From NCBI GenBank assembly GCA_963809825.1, contig CAWELJ010000006.1, forward strand, positions 190,613 to 254,612: a stretch of 64,000 nucleotides of DNA, written 5' to 3'. The DNA comes from Bog-473 sp963809825 (GTDB taxonomy: Bacteria > Actinomycetota > Acidimicrobiia > Acidimicrobiales > RAAP-2). Positions 43,323 to 52,657 of the stretch are shown here, piece by piece. The notes beneath the pieces are model-generated. The model was not told the origin of the DNA. It searched no databases and was given only the letters and a program-made list of their open reading frames with translations. Made by a program: the position numbers and the translations under genes. How positions within the stretch are numbered: position 1 is the first letter of the stretch; the number at the start of each line of letters is the position of its first letter.

Positions 43323-43646
43323 ATGACCGCCACGCGGGTCGCCCTGATCGCCGGGATCGTCTTCCTCGCCGCCTTCGTCGTCGTGGTGGCCTTTGCCCAC
43401 CACGCCGGCCCGGTGGTGCTGGCCGTGGGCATGCTGGCGGTGCTGGTCGCCTGCGGCAACCTCCTCTACGGGCGCCATTCGCACGGCGCCGCCGCCCAGG
43501 CCCGGGTCCGGCCCGCCCAGGAGGCCCACGACCGGGCCGCCGACCTCGCCGCCGAGTCTCGCCGTGCCACCGCCGAGGCGGCCCGGCGCGGTGAGCGCTA
43601 CTGCCCGCTCGACCCCGCCCACGAGCGTCCCGCCGCCGACCGGTGA
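43323..43646 (+). CDS. Small membrane protein, 107 aa
   Basis: ATG 43323 follows GGGAGG. Two hydrophobic segments (VALIAGIVFLAAFVVVVAF and VVLAVGMLAVLVACGNLLYG) lead into a charged tail of Arg/Ala/Glu (AAQARVRPAQEAHDRAADLA), probably a cytoplasmic helix, ending RYCPLDPAHER. It sits between uppS and recO; the recO start overlaps its stop by 4 nt. No family recognised. Confidence 0.6.
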   Translation: MTATRVALIAGIVFLAAFVVVVAFAHHAGPVVLAVGMLAVLVACGNLLYGRHSHGAAAQARVRPAQEAHDRAADLAAESRRATAEAARRGERYCPLDPAHERPAADR

Positions 43647-44377
43647 GCCTGTTCCGCGACAAGGGCGTCGTGCTGCGCACGTACCGCCTGGGCGAGGCCG
43701 ACCGCATCGTCGTCTTCCTGACCGAGCGCCACGGCAAGGTGCGCGCCGTGGCCAAGGGCGTCCGCCGCACCACCTCGAAGTTCGGCGCCCGCCTGGAGCC
43801 CCTCACCCACGTCGACCTGTTGTTGTGGCAGGGGAGGAGCGACCTCGACATCGTCAACCAGGTCGAGGTGCTGAGTTCGTTCCGCCTCATCCGGGAGGAC
43901 CTCGTCCGCATGCCCCGCGGCATCGCGCTCCTCGAGGTGACCGACCAGATGGCCCAGGAGCGCCACCCCGACCCCCGGCTCTACGCCATGCTCGTCGGCG
44001 CGCTCGGCGCCCTGGCCGACGAGCGGTCCGACCCGACCTTGCTGGCGCCGGCGTTCTTCCTCAAGGCGCTCGTCCTCGAGGGAGCCGGGCCCGTCCTGAA
44101 CGTCTGTGCCGTCTGCGGCGAGCCCGAGGGCACCGTCGAGCTGGTGGCCTTCGACCTCGTGGCCGGCGGCACCCTGTGCCGGGCCCACCGCAGCGGGCGC
44201 CCGATGAGCCCCGCCGCGCTGGCCCTCCTGGGCCGCATCCTCGGCGGTGACCTGGCCTCCGTCCTGTCGGGCCCGACGCCGGCGGCGGCCGACGAGGTGG
44301 CCGAGCTGGCCACCGCGGCCATGGAGGTCCATCTCGACCGCCGCATCCGCTCGGTGCGCTCGACCGCGGACCTTTGA
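43643..44377 (+). CDS. recO: DNA repair protein RecO
   Basis: A 244-residue protein. The N-terminal OB fold starts FRDKGVVLRTYRLGEADRI and has VAKGVRRTTSKFGARLEPL. The zinc-binding cysteines are in CAVCGEPEGTVELV and TLCRAHRSG. RecO anneals DNA and helps RecFR load RecA. Start GTG 43643 and its stop both overlap neighbours, so it is coupled to the genes before and after. Confidence 0.95.
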   Translation: MSLFRDKGVVLRTYRLGEADRIVVFLTERHGKVRAVAKGVRRTTSKFGARLEPLTHVDLLLWQGRSDLDIVNQVEVLSSFRLIREDLVRMPRGIALLEVTDQMAQERHPDPRLYAMLVGALGALADERSDPTLLAPAFFLKALVLEGAGPVLNVCAVCGEPEGTVELVAFDLVAGGTLCRAHRSGRPMSPAALALLGRILGGDLASVLSGPTPAAADEVAELATAAMEVHLDRRIRSVRSTADL

Positions 44378-45462
44378 GCGCCTTCGGGGTCTACGTCCAC
44401 GTCCCGTTCTGCCGGGAGCGCTGCGACTACTGCGCCTTCGCCACCTACACCGATCGCGACCATCTCATGGAGCGCTACGCCGACGCGTGCGTCCGCGAGC
44501 TGCAGCGCCTGCGGGGGGCGGGCGACCTCGCCCCGGCCACCTCCGTCTTCTTCGGAGGGGGCACCCCGTCCCGCCTCCACCCCGACACCCTGTGCCGGGT
44601 GCTCGACGCCATCCAGCGCGCGCCCGGGGCCGAGGTCACGGTCGAGTGCAATCCCGAGGACGCCGACGACGCGCACCTCGGCGCCTACCGGCGCGCCGGC
44701 GTGACCCGTGTCTCCTTCGGCCTGCAGTCGACCCACGCCCACGTGCTGGCCGGACTCGGCCGCCGCCGGGTGCCGCACGCCGCCGAGACGGTCTCCGCCG
44801 CGGTGGCATCCGCCGGTTTCCGCACCTGGAACCTCGATCTGATCTTCGGGGCGGCCACCGAGAGCGACGACGACTGGGCCGCCACGCTCGACCACGTCCT
44901 CGGCTTGGCGCACCCGCCCCCGCACGTCTCGGCCTACGGCCTGACGGTCGAGCCCGGCACGCCGCTGGCCCGTGACGCCGCCCGCCATCCCGACGAGGAC
45001 GCGCAGGCCCGGCGCTACGAGCGGACCGAGAGGGTGCTCGCGGCCGCCGGCTACGCCTGGGAGGAGATCTCGAACTGGGCCCGCCCCGGCCACGAGTGCC
45101 GGCACAACCACCTCTACTGGGAGCAGGGCGACTACGCCGGCATCGGGTCGGCGGCGCACTCGCACCGCGACGGGGTGCGGTGGTGGAACGTGCGGACGCC
45201 CGAGCGCTACATCGACGCCGTCGGGGCCGGCCGCTCACCGGTGGCCGGCCGCGATGAGCTGACGGCCGGCCAGCGCGACTTCGAGGCGCTCACGCTCTCC
45301 CTGCGCACGCCGCGCGGCGTGCCGTGGCACAGCCTGGAGCGCCCCGAGGCGCTCGAGGGCCTCGTCGAGCGCACCGGCTCCCGGGCCGTGCTGACCGTGC
45401 GGGGCCGCCTGCTGGCCAACGAGGTCAGCGCCAGAATCCGCTCCGGTATCCTGCACCGATGA
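44374..45462 (+). CDS. hemW: HemW (coproporphyrinogen-dehydrogenase-like radical SAM protein)
   Basis: A 362-residue radical SAM protein. CRERCDYC supplies Cys13, Cys17 and Cys20 for the 4Fe-4S cluster. FFGGGTPSRLHPD, ECNPEDADDAHLGAYR and RVSFGLQST are HemW blocks. The protein has been shown to carry heme to other proteins in relatives rather than to act as HemN. Start TTG 44374 overlaps recO's stop; its stop overlaps glyS. Confidence 0.93.
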   Translation: MSAFGVYVHVPFCRERCDYCAFATYTDRDHLMERYADACVRELQRLRGAGDLAPATSVFFGGGTPSRLHPDTLCRVLDAIQRAPGAEVTVECNPEDADDAHLGAYRRAGVTRVSFGLQSTHAHVLAGLGRRRVPHAAETVSAAVASAGFRTWNLDLIFGAATESDDDWAATLDHVLGLAHPPPHVSAYGLTVEPGTPLARDAARHPDEDAQARRYERTERVLAAAGYAWEEISNWARPGHECRHNHLYWEQGDYAGIGSAAHSHRDGVRWWNVRTPERYIDAVGAGRSPVAGRDELTAGQRDFEALTLSLRTPRGVPWHSLERPEALEGLVERTGSRAVLTVRGRLLANEVSARIRSGILHR

Positions 45463-46784
45463 GCGAGACGGCTGGTGCCCCCGCCAACGACCTGATGGAG
45501 AAGGTCGTGCGCCTGTGCCGGACCCGCGGCTTCATCTTCCCCTCGGCCGAGATCTACGGCGGCTTCCGCTCCACCTACGACTACGGCCCCCTCGGCGTCA
45601 ACATGCTGCGCAACGTCAAGAACGCCTGGTGGCACTCCATGGTCCAGTTGCGCGACGACGTGGTCGGCCTCGACGCCGCCATCCTGTCGCCCCCCGCCGT
45701 ATGGGGGGCCTCGGGCCACCTCGAGACGTTCACGGACCCGCTGGTCGACTGCCGCAACTGCCACGAGCGCTGGCGGGCCGACAAGATCGACGGCGTCTGC
45801 CCCAACTGCGGGTCGAAGGACCTGACCGAGGCCCGGGCCTTCCACCTGATGTTCAAGACCCACGCCGGCCCGGTCGAGGACGAGGGCCACATCGCCTACC
45901 TGCGCCCAGAGACGGCCCAGGGCATGTTCACCAACTTCGCCAACGTGCTCGGCACGACGCGCAAGAAGCCGCCCTTCGGCATCGCCCAGGTCGGCAAGTC
46001 CTTCCGCAACGAGATCACGCCGCAGAACTTCGTCTTCCGCACCCGTGAGTTCGAGCAGATGGAGATGGAGTACTTCGTCCCGCCCGACGAAGCCCAGAAG
46101 TGGTTCGAGTACTGGCTCGAGGAGCGCATGCGCTGGTACCTCGACCTCGGCATGCCGGCCGACCAGCTCCGCCTGCGCCACCACGATCCCGAAGAGCTCT
46201 CGCACTATTCGCGCGGCACGGCGGACGTGGAGTTCCTCTTCCCCTGGGGCTGGGACGAGCTCGAAGGCATCGCCAACCGGGGCGATTACGACCTCTCGGC
46301 GCACGCCGCCAAGTCGGGGGAGTCGCTCGACTACTTCGATCAGCAGACCAACGAGCGCTACACGCCCTACGTGATCGAGCCCGCCGCCGGCGCCACCCGG
46401 ACCATGATGGCCTTCCTGCTCGCCGCCTACGGCGAGGACGAGGTGGGCGGCGAGCCGCGCACCGTGTTGCGCCTGCACTGGCGGCTCGCCCCGTACCAGG
46501 TGGCGGTGCTGCCGCTCTCGAAGAAGGACACCCTCGAGCCCCTGGCCCGTTCGGTCCTGGCCCGGCTGCAGCCGCACTTCATGGTCGACTACGACGTCAC
46601 CCAGAGCATCGGGCGACGCTACCGGCGCCAGGACGAGATCGGGACGCCGTGGTGCGTGACGGTCGACTTCGACTCCCTCGAGGACGACGCGGTAACCGTG
46701 CGCGACCGCGACACCACCGAGCAGGTGCGCGTGCCAATCGCCGGCCTCGTGGCCGAGCTGCGCCGGCGCACCGGCGAGGAGTAG
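45459..46784 (+). CDS. glyS: Glycyl-tRNA synthetase (homodimeric type)
   Basis: A 441-residue class II synthetase of the alpha2 type. Motif 2 is FGIAQVGKSFRNEITPQ (conserved FRNE), and motif 3 AAGATRTMMAFLL. A zinc-like set, CRNCHERW and CPNCGSKD, is inserted. The C-terminal anticodon-binding domain has WRLAPYQVAVLPLS. It charges tRNA-Gly. ATG 45459 overlaps hemW by 4 nt. Its end converges with the DUF488 gene. Confidence 0.97.
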   Translation: MSETAGAPANDLMEKVVRLCRTRGFIFPSAEIYGGFRSTYDYGPLGVNMLRNVKNAWWHSMVQLRDDVVGLDAAILSPPAVWGASGHLETFTDPLVDCRNCHERWRADKIDGVCPNCGSKDLTEARAFHLMFKTHAGPVEDEGHIAYLRPETAQGMFTNFANVLGTTRKKPPFGIAQVGKSFRNEITPQNFVFRTREFEQMEMEYFVPPDEAQKWFEYWLEERMRWYLDLGMPADQLRLRHHDPEELSHYSRGTADVEFLFPWGWDELEGIANRGDYDLSAHAAKSGESLDYFDQQTNERYTPYVIEPAAGATRTMMAFLLAAYGEDEVGGEPRTVLRLHWRLAPYQVAVLPLSKKDTLEPLARSVLARLQPHFMVDYDVTQSIGRRYRRQDEIGTPWCVTVDFDSLEDDAVTVRDRDTTEQVRVPIAGLVAELRRRTGEE

Positions 46785-46813
46785 CACCCGGCGGCCATCG
46801 CCCCGACCGGCGC

Positions 46814-47170
46814 TCAGGGGTGGGCCAGAACCTTCGCGAGCACGCCGAGGTGCGAACGCGCCAGCTCCTTCGTCGCCGTGAGCAGCACGACGTCGCGCGC
46901 CCCGATGCGGGCGCGCAGGTCGTCCAAGGCGGACCGGCCCGCGGGTTGGGCGAGCTCGCTCCGGTACCGGTCGGCGAACTCCTCGACGCGGCTCTCGGCG
47001 TGGCCGTACCACGTCCGCAAGGCGTTGCTCGGGCTCACGTCCTTGGCCCAGTACTCGAAGGGGGCACGGGCCTTGGCGAGCCCGCGGGGCCAGAGGCGGT
47101 CGGCCAGGAACCGGCCCGACGGGTCCTGGCCGACGAAGTCGTAGACGCGACCGATCTCGATGCGACCCAC
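46814..47170 (-). CDS. DUF488 family protein
   Basis: A 118-residue protein with the DUF488/YeaO features: IEIGRVYDFVGQDPSGRFLA, DRLWPRGLAKARAPFEYW, and LRTWYGHAESRVEEFADRYR. The C-terminal VVLLTATKELARSHLGVL completes the fold. Function is unknown across the family; no catalytic site can be named. It lies between glyS and the ABC permease gene. Confidence 0.88.
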   Translation of the reverse strand: MGRIEIGRVYDFVGQDPSGRFLADRLWPRGLAKARAPFEYWAKDVSPSNALRTWYGHAESRVEEFADRYRSELAQPAGRSALDDLRARIGARDVVLLTATKELARSHLGVLAKVLAHP

Positions 47171-47215
47171 GTCAGCACACCGGGTGTCGTGCGGCGGCCA
47201 CCCGGACGGTCGGGG

Positions 47216-48040
47216 TCAGGCGACCCTGCGGTACTTGCGCACGGCCACGGGGGCCAGGATCACCAGCAGGCCTGCGCACCACAACAGGGCGGCGACCACC
47301 GAGCCCGAATCGTGCAGCACGCCGCCCACCATGAGCGACCGCGCGGCGTTGACCACCTGGGTCACGGGTTGGTGATAGGCGAAGCCCTGCAGCCAGCCGG
47401 GCATCGTGGCGACGGGGACGAAGGCCGACGAGGCGAAGAGCAACGGGAAGATCAGCGGGAAGACCATGACCTGGGCTGTCTCCGCGTTGGGTGCGGACAG
47501 GCCGATGTAGGCGAACCCCCAGCTCAACGCGTAGGCGAACAGCAGGATCAACAGCACCCCGCACAGGAACAGTGCGACGTTGGTCCCGATGCGGAAGCCC
47601 ACGGCGTAGCCGACGGCCGTGATCAGCATGACCACGAAGACATTGCGGACCACGTCCGCGGTCGTGCGCCCGGCCAGCACCGCGGCGCGGCTCATCGGAA
47701 GAGCGCGGAAGCGCTCGATGAGGCCCTTGTGCAGGTCCTCGGAGAGTCCGGCTGCCGTGCTCATTGCGCCGAAGATGACCGTCTGCACGAAGATGCCGGG
47801 CATCAGGAACTCGATGTAGTGCACGCCCGGGACGTGAATGGCCCCGCCGAAGACGTAGGTGAAGAGCAGCGTGAACATGATCGGCTGCAGCGTGGTGAAG
47901 AAAAGCGCCTCGGGCGTCCGGGTGAGCGCCAGCAGATTGCGCCACGTGATCGTCATGACGTCCGAGACAGCCCACGACAGGCGATTGCCCTGACTCGGCT
48001 GGCTGAGGCGTACCGGTGCGGTCATGGTGGTGGTCGTCAT
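47216..48040 (-). CDS. ABC-2 type transporter permease, DrrB-like
   Basis: A 274-residue permease with six predicted helices, ABC-2 type: MTITWRNLLALTRTPEALFF, PGIFVQTVIFGAMSTAAGLS (the central conserved loop), and LIFPLLFASSAFVPVATMPG. The family exports drugs or lipids with a partner ATPase. It overlaps the ATPase gene by 4 nt. The next divergent gene, a MarR regulator, is a likely controller. Confidence 0.9.
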   Translation of the reverse strand: MTTTTMTAPVRLSQPSQGNRLSWAVSDVMTITWRNLLALTRTPEALFFTTLQPIMFTLLFTYVFGGAIHVPGVHYIEFLMPGIFVQTVIFGAMSTAAGLSEDLHKGLIERFRALPMSRAAVLAGRTTADVVRNVFVVMLITAVGYAVGFRIGTNVALFLCGVLLILLFAYALSWGFAYIGLSAPNAETAQVMVFPLIFPLLFASSAFVPVATMPGWLQGFAYHQPVTQVVNAARSLMVGGVLHDSGSVVAALLWCAGLLVILAPVAVRKYRRVA

Positions 48041-49083
48041 GCGGCATCCTTCCCGTCGGTCACGTCGCCCTTGCGCGCCCGGCCCAAGCCTCGCTTCGGC
48101 TTCGCCTCTTCCTCGCCGTCGACGATCGAGGTCTTGTGGCCGGTCAGGCTGAGGAACACGTCGTCGAGGCTGGGCTCGCGGAGCGCGAGACCGGCGATCG
48201 GGATCTGGGCCGCATCGAGCGAGCGGAGCACGTTGGCGCCGGCTTTGGGGCCGTCCGTGACCGTCAGCTCGATCACGAGGTCCTCGACGACCGGCGCCTT
48301 CTCCGAGAAGGGCGAGACAAGCTGGACCGCTCGGCCCAGGGCATCCTGGTCGGCCAGGGTCACCGAGACGACCGACGTGCCCAGGTCGGCCTTGAGCTGC
48401 GCCGGCGTCCCCTCCGCGATGACCCGCCCGTGGTCGATCACCACGATGTCGCGTGCCAGGCGGTCGGCTTCCTCGAGGTACTGGGTCGTCAACAGGACCG
48501 TCGTGCCGTCGCGGACCAGGTCCTCGATGGCGACCCACAGGGCCTGGCGGCTCTGGGGGTCCAACCCCGTCGTCGGCTCGTCGAGGAAGAGGACCGGCGG
48601 ATTCGCCACCAGGGCGGCGGCCAGGTCCAGGCGCCGCCGCATGCCCCCGGAGTAGGTCTTCAGCACCCGATCGCCGGCCCCGGACAATCCGAAGTCCTCG
48701 AGCAGCTCGTCGGCCCGACGCGACGACACCTTGCGGCTGAGGTGGGAGAGCCGGCCCACCATGTGGATGTTCTCGCGGCCCGTGAGGTTCTCGTCCACCG
48801 CGGCGTACTGGCCGGCGAGTCCTACGGTGCGGCGCACCGCGTCGGCCTGGGAGACCACGTCGTAGCCGAGCACCGAGGCGCGTCCGGAGTCGGGGCCGAG
48901 GATGGTGGAGAGGATGCGCACCACGGTGGTCTTGCCCGCCCCGTTCGGGCCGAGCAGCCCGAGCACCGTTCCGGCCTCCACCTCGAGCGAGACGCCGTCG
49001 AGCGCACGAACGTTGCCGCGAGGGAAGACCTTGACGAGGTCGTGCGCCTCGACGGCGAGAGTGGGGTTGAAAGAATTAGCCAT
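48037..49083 (-). CDS. ABC transporter ATP-binding protein, DrrA-like
   Basis: A 348-residue ATPase. Walker A GPNGAGKTT (45-53), signature YSGGMRRRLDLA, Walker B VLFLDEPTTGLD and the H-loop are complete. A DrrA-type C-terminal domain (DVFLSLTGHKTS) is present, and the last 25 residues are Lys/Arg-rich (KPKRGLGRARKGDVTDGKDA). ATG 49083 is chosen; the TTG further up is not needed. It energises the permease after it. It is divergent from the MarR gene, with 32 bp between. Confidence 0.92.
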   Translation of the reverse strand: MANSFNPTLAVEAHDLVKVFPRGNVRALDGVSLEVEAGTVLGLLGPNGAGKTTVVRILSTILGPDSGRASVLGYDVVSQADAVRRTVGLAGQYAAVDENLTGRENIHMVGRLSHLSRKVSSRRADELLEDFGLSGAGDRVLKTYSGGMRRRLDLAAALVANPPVLFLDEPTTGLDPQSRQALWVAIEDLVRDGTTVLLTTQYLEEADRLARDIVVIDHGRVIAEGTPAQLKADLGTSVVSVTLADQDALGRAVQLVSPFSEKAPVVEDLVIELTVTDGPKAGANVLRSLDAAQIPIAGLALREPSLDDVFLSLTGHKTSIVDGEEEAKPKRGLGRARKGDVTDGKDAA

Positions 49084-49115
49084 CGACAAAGAAACTTAGT
49101 GATAGAGTTACTTAC
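49084..49115. promoter_or_regulatory. AT-rich divergent promoter between the exporter and its MarR regulator
   Basis: Only 32 bp separate the two start codons, and it is far more AT-rich than its surroundings. On the plus strand TAGAGT (49103-49108) lies 7 nt before GTG 49116, so the MarR mRNA is probably leaderless. On the minus strand TAAGTT lies 9 nt before ATG 49083. AACTTA and AGTTACTTA share half-sites, with an AACT-N9-AGTT inverted pair. MarR binding here would block both promoters. Confidence 0.6.
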
Positions 49116-49628
49116 GTGTCAAGACAATGGTCCCGGATCGAGCTCGTCCAGCAGCTGCGCAACGAGATCATGGGCTATTTCGGCGCGGCCAGTGATTTCG
49201 ATGAGGGATTGGCCAAGAAGCTGAAGCTGAGCCGGACCGACATGCGCTGCCTGGACCTTATTGGCCGCCTCGGCCCTATGACCGCGGGCCGGTTGGCCGA
49301 GGAGAGCGGGCTGACGACCGGGGCGGTGACCTTCATCCTGGACCGGCTCGAGGAGGCCGGCATGGTGGCGCGCCGCCGCGACACGCAGGACCGGCGCCGG
49401 GTGTGGGTGGAGATCGTGCCCGAGGCCCAGCAGCGGCTCCAGGGCCTGCAGCAGCCGATCGTCGAGGAGATGCGCCAGGTAGCCCAGCGCTTCAAGGCGG
49501 ACGAGCTGGTCATCGTGCGTGACTACATGCGCCAGGCGAAGGAGGTCTTCCAACGCCAGGTCGGCGGCTCGTCCGGCGAGGAGTCCCGGGCCGACACCGG
49601 CGAGCCGGGCGGGCCGCCGCGGCACTGA
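49116..49628 (+). CDS. MarR family transcriptional regulator
   Basis: A 170-residue winged-helix regulator. LSRTDMRCLDLIGRLGPMTA and GRLAEESGLTTGAVTFILDR form the DNA-recognition part; RRRDTQDRRRVWVEI is the wing. The C-terminal helix dimerises. It is divergent from DrrAB-type exporter genes and probably represses both by binding the 32-bp gap; a small-molecule ligand may relieve it. The start is GTG 49116, leaderless by the position of TAGAGT. Confidence 0.92.
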   Translation: MSRQWSRIELVQQLRNEIMGYFGAASDFDEGLAKKLKLSRTDMRCLDLIGRLGPMTAGRLAEESGLTTGAVTFILDRLEEAGMVARRRDTQDRRRVWVEIVPEAQQRLQGLQQPIVEEMRQVAQRFKADELVIVRDYMRQAKEVFQRQVGGSSGEESRADTGEPGGPPRH

Positions 49629-49758
49629 CCGACCGCTACGGAGTGGTCGGCGGGGGGAAAGTAGGCTGGTCCAACCCCGTCCCAGGTCGGGAGGGAGTGT
49701 GACCACCCACTGACCGCGCTCCGCCCCGCGGTTCGCCCGTCCAGGGCAAGGAGGCCCG

Positions 49759-52437
49759 ATGCCGTACGTCTTCGATTTCGACCACACGCACGCCCGTCCG
49801 CCGATGGAGCTCAAGGACCTCCTGGGCGGCAAAGGCGCCAACCTGGCCGAGATGACGTCGGTACTCGAGCTCCCCGTGCCCCCGGGCTTCACCATCTCGA
49901 CCGACGCCTGCCGCGACTACATGGCGGGCGGCTGGCCCAAGGCCCTCGACGCGGAGGTGGCCGCGGCGCGGGCCCGGCTCGAGAAGGCGATGGACAAGAC
50001 CATCGGTGATGCCGGGGACCCCTTGCTCGTCTCGGTGCGCTCGGGCGCCAAGTTCTCCATGCCCGGCATGATGGACACGGTCCTCAACCTGGGCCTCAAC
50101 GACGAGTCGGTTGAGGGGCTGGCCAAGCAGACCGGCGACGAGCGCTTCGCCTTCGACTCCTACCGGCGCTTCATCGCCATGTACGGGCGCATCGTCCTCG
50201 AGCTGCCCGGCGAGGAGTTCGACTCGCTCTTCGAGGCGGCCAAGGAGCTGGCCGGGACGACGTCGGACGCCAAGGTCCCCGTCGAGTTGCTGCGTTATCT
50301 CGTCGACTCCTACCAGCAGATCGTGGAGCGCCACACCGGCAAGCCCTTCCCCCAGAAGCCGGTCGAGCAGCTGCGCGGCGCCATCGAGGCCGTGTTCCGC
50401 AGCTGGAACGGGCCCCGCGCCATCGCCTACCGCGAGCGCGAGCACATCCCGCACGATCTGGGCACCGCCGTCAACGTGCAGGCGATGGTCTTCGGCAACC
50501 GCGACGACAACTCCGGCACCGGCGTCGGGTTCACGCGTGACCCGGCCACGGGCGCCAAGGGCGCCTACGGCGACTTTCTCGTCAACGCGCAGGGTGAGGA
50601 CGTGGTGGCCGGCATCCGCAACACCGAGCCCATTTCGGAGCTGAAGAAGCAGTTCCCCAAGGTCCACGCCGAGCTGCTCAAGATCTTCGCCCGCCTCGAG
50701 TCGCACTACCGCGACATGTGCGACACCGAGTTCACCATCGAGCAGGGCAAGCTCTGGATGCTCCAGACCCGGGTGGGCAAGCGCACCGGCAACGCCGCCC
50801 TCAAGATGGCGGTCGACATGGTGCGCCCGAGCGATCTCGGGATCTCCAAGTCCGAGGCCGTCATGCGCATCACCGAGGACCACCTCGACTCGGTCCTCCA
50901 CCCCCAGTTCGCCGGCTCGGGCTACGACGCCTGGGCCAAGGGCCTCGGGGCGAGCCCCGGGGCCGCGGTGGGGCGCATCTACTTCACCGCCGACGACGCC
51001 GCCGCCGCCGCGGAGCGGGGCGACAAGGTGATCCTGGTCCGCAACGAGACCTCGCCCGAGGACGTGCACGGCATGCTGGCCGCCGAGGGGATCCTGACCG
51101 CCCGCGGCGGGCTGGTCAGCCACGCCGCCGTCGTGGCGCGGGGCTGGGGCAAGCCGGCCGTCGTCGGGGCCGAGGTGCTGCGCCTGGGCGACCACCAGGT
51201 GACGGCGAACGACGTCACGCTCTACGAGGGCGATTGGGTGTCGCTCGACGGCGGCGCCGGGATCGTCGTGGCCGGTCAGGTCCCGCTCACGGCTGCCGAG
51301 CCCCCTGCCGCCTTCGACACCGTGTTGTCATGGGCCGACGAGATCCGCAAGGGTCACCTCGCCGTGCGGGCCAACGCCGACACGGGGGACGACGCGGCCA
51401 ACGCGCGCCATCTCGGCGCCGAGGGCATCGGGCTGTGCCGCACCGAGCACATGTTCCTCGGCGAGGATCGCCTGCCCGTCGTTCGCCGCATGATCCTGGC
51501 CCACTCGCCCTCCGAGGAGGCCGAGGCACTCGAGGAGCTGCGCGTGGTCCAGCGGGAGGACTTCATCGCCATCCTCGCCGCCATGGACGGGCTGCCCGTG
51601 ACGGTGCGCCTGCTCGACCCGCCTCTGCACGAGTTCCTGCCCTCCACCGAGGAGCTGGCCCACAAGGAAGCCACGGTCGGGCTCAACCCCGAGGAGCGGC
51701 GCCTCTACGAGGCGGCGCTCTCGTGGAAGGAGTCCAACCCCATGCTCGGGACGCGCGGCGTGCGGCTCGGGGTCATCAAGCCCGGGCTCTACGCCATGCA
51801 GGTGCGCGCCCTTATGGAAGCGGCCCGCCAGCGGGTGGCCGACGGCGGGCACCCGATCATCGAGATCATGATCCCCCTCACGGTGGCCCGCGCCGAGCTG
51901 GCGCTCGCGAGGGGCTGGGTCGAGGACGCGGTGGCCGACGTCAACAAGGAGCGGGCCCCGCGTCCGTCCAAGGGGGCTAAGGCGAACGCCGCCAAGGCGG
52001 GCAAGCTCGAGGTGACGATCGGGACGATGATCGAGACCCCTCGGGCGGCGCTCAGGGCCGCCGAGATCGCCGAGGTGGCCGAGTTCTTCTCGTTCGGGAC
52101 CAACGACCTGACCCAGATGACCTTCGGCTTCTCCCGCGACGACGTCGAGGGCCGGATGATGGACGCCTACCTCGAGCTCGGCCTGCTGCCGCGCAATCCC
52201 TTCGAGGTCGTCGACTTCGACGGCGTCGGCGAGTTGGTGCGACTCGGCACCGAGCGCGGCCGGGCCTCACGGCCGGGCCTCAAGGTGGGCGTCTGCGGCG
52301 AGCACGGCGGCGACCCCGCCTCCATCGCCCTCTTCTACGACGCGGGCCTCGACTACGTCAGCTGCTCGCCCTTCCGGGTCCCGGTGGCCCGCCTCGCCGC
52401 GGCCCAGGCCGTGCTGGCCGGAGCAACCGGGGCCTGA
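49759..52437 (+). CDS. ppdK: Pyruvate, phosphate dikinase
   Basis: An 892-residue protein. The N-terminal ATP-grasp part has LLGGKGANLAEMT and VSVRSGAKFSMPGMMDTVLN. The phosphohistidine domain GGLVSHAAVVARGWGKP places the catalytic His at 455. The C-terminal PEP/pyruvate TIM barrel has GTMIETPRAALRA, FSFGTNDLTQMTFGFSRDD and CGEHGGDPAS. It interconverts pyruvate, ATP and Pi with PEP, AMP and PPi, and can serve PEP synthesis or glycolysis. A KANAAKAGK insert is seen near residue 740. An AAGGAGG site precedes the ATG. Confidence 0.97.
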   Translation: MPYVFDFDHTHARPPMELKDLLGGKGANLAEMTSVLELPVPPGFTISTDACRDYMAGGWPKALDAEVAAARARLEKAMDKTIGDAGDPLLVSVRSGAKFSMPGMMDTVLNLGLNDESVEGLAKQTGDERFAFDSYRRFIAMYGRIVLELPGEEFDSLFEAAKELAGTTSDAKVPVELLRYLVDSYQQIVERHTGKPFPQKPVEQLRGAIEAVFRSWNGPRAIAYREREHIPHDLGTAVNVQAMVFGNRDDNSGTGVGFTRDPATGAKGAYGDFLVNAQGEDVVAGIRNTEPISELKKQFPKVHAELLKIFARLESHYRDMCDTEFTIEQGKLWMLQTRVGKRTGNAALKMAVDMVRPSDLGISKSEAVMRITEDHLDSVLHPQFAGSGYDAWAKGLGASPGAAVGRIYFTADDAAAAAERGDKVILVRNETSPEDVHGMLAAEGILTARGGLVSHAAVVARGWGKPAVVGAEVLRLGDHQVTANDVTLYEGDWVSLDGGAGIVVAGQVPLTAAEPPAAFDTVLSWADEIRKGHLAVRANADTGDDAANARHLGAEGIGLCRTEHMFLGEDRLPVVRRMILAHSPSEEAEALEELRVVQREDFIAILAAMDGLPVTVRLLDPPLHEFLPSTEELAHKEATVGLNPEERRLYEAALSWKESNPMLGTRGVRLGVIKPGLYAMQVRALMEAARQRVADGGHPIIEIMIPLTVARAELALARGWVEDAVADVNKERAPRPSKGAKANAAKAGKLEVTIGTMIETPRAALRAAEIAEVAEFFSFGTNDLTQMTFGFSRDDVEGRMMDAYLELGLLPRNPFEVVDFDGVGELVRLGTERGRASRPGLKVGVCGEHGGDPASIALFYDAGLDYVSCSPFRVPVARLAAAQAVLAGATGA

Positions 52438-52657
52438 GCCACGCCGCCCCTCGCCCGCCGCTCTGCGGTCGGGCGCCGGCGGAAGCCGACCGGGACATCC
52501 CGACCAGGAGTGGCGAGGTAGATCCTGGTGTGACGTTCGGAGTTCTCCCGGCAACCCATGATGCAGCGGCAGCCGGTTGCATCGCCCGGTGCCGAGGTAC
52601 AAACATGGCGAGGGCGGTGGCGACACACGTGTGGGCAGGCGCCCGATTGGGGGATGC

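Noticed and set aside
52438..52657. Possible c-di-AMP (ydaO) or c-di-GMP riboswitch ahead of a secreted protein gene
   Set aside because: Position is suggestive but I could not match the conserved cores of either class; a covariance-model search would settle it.
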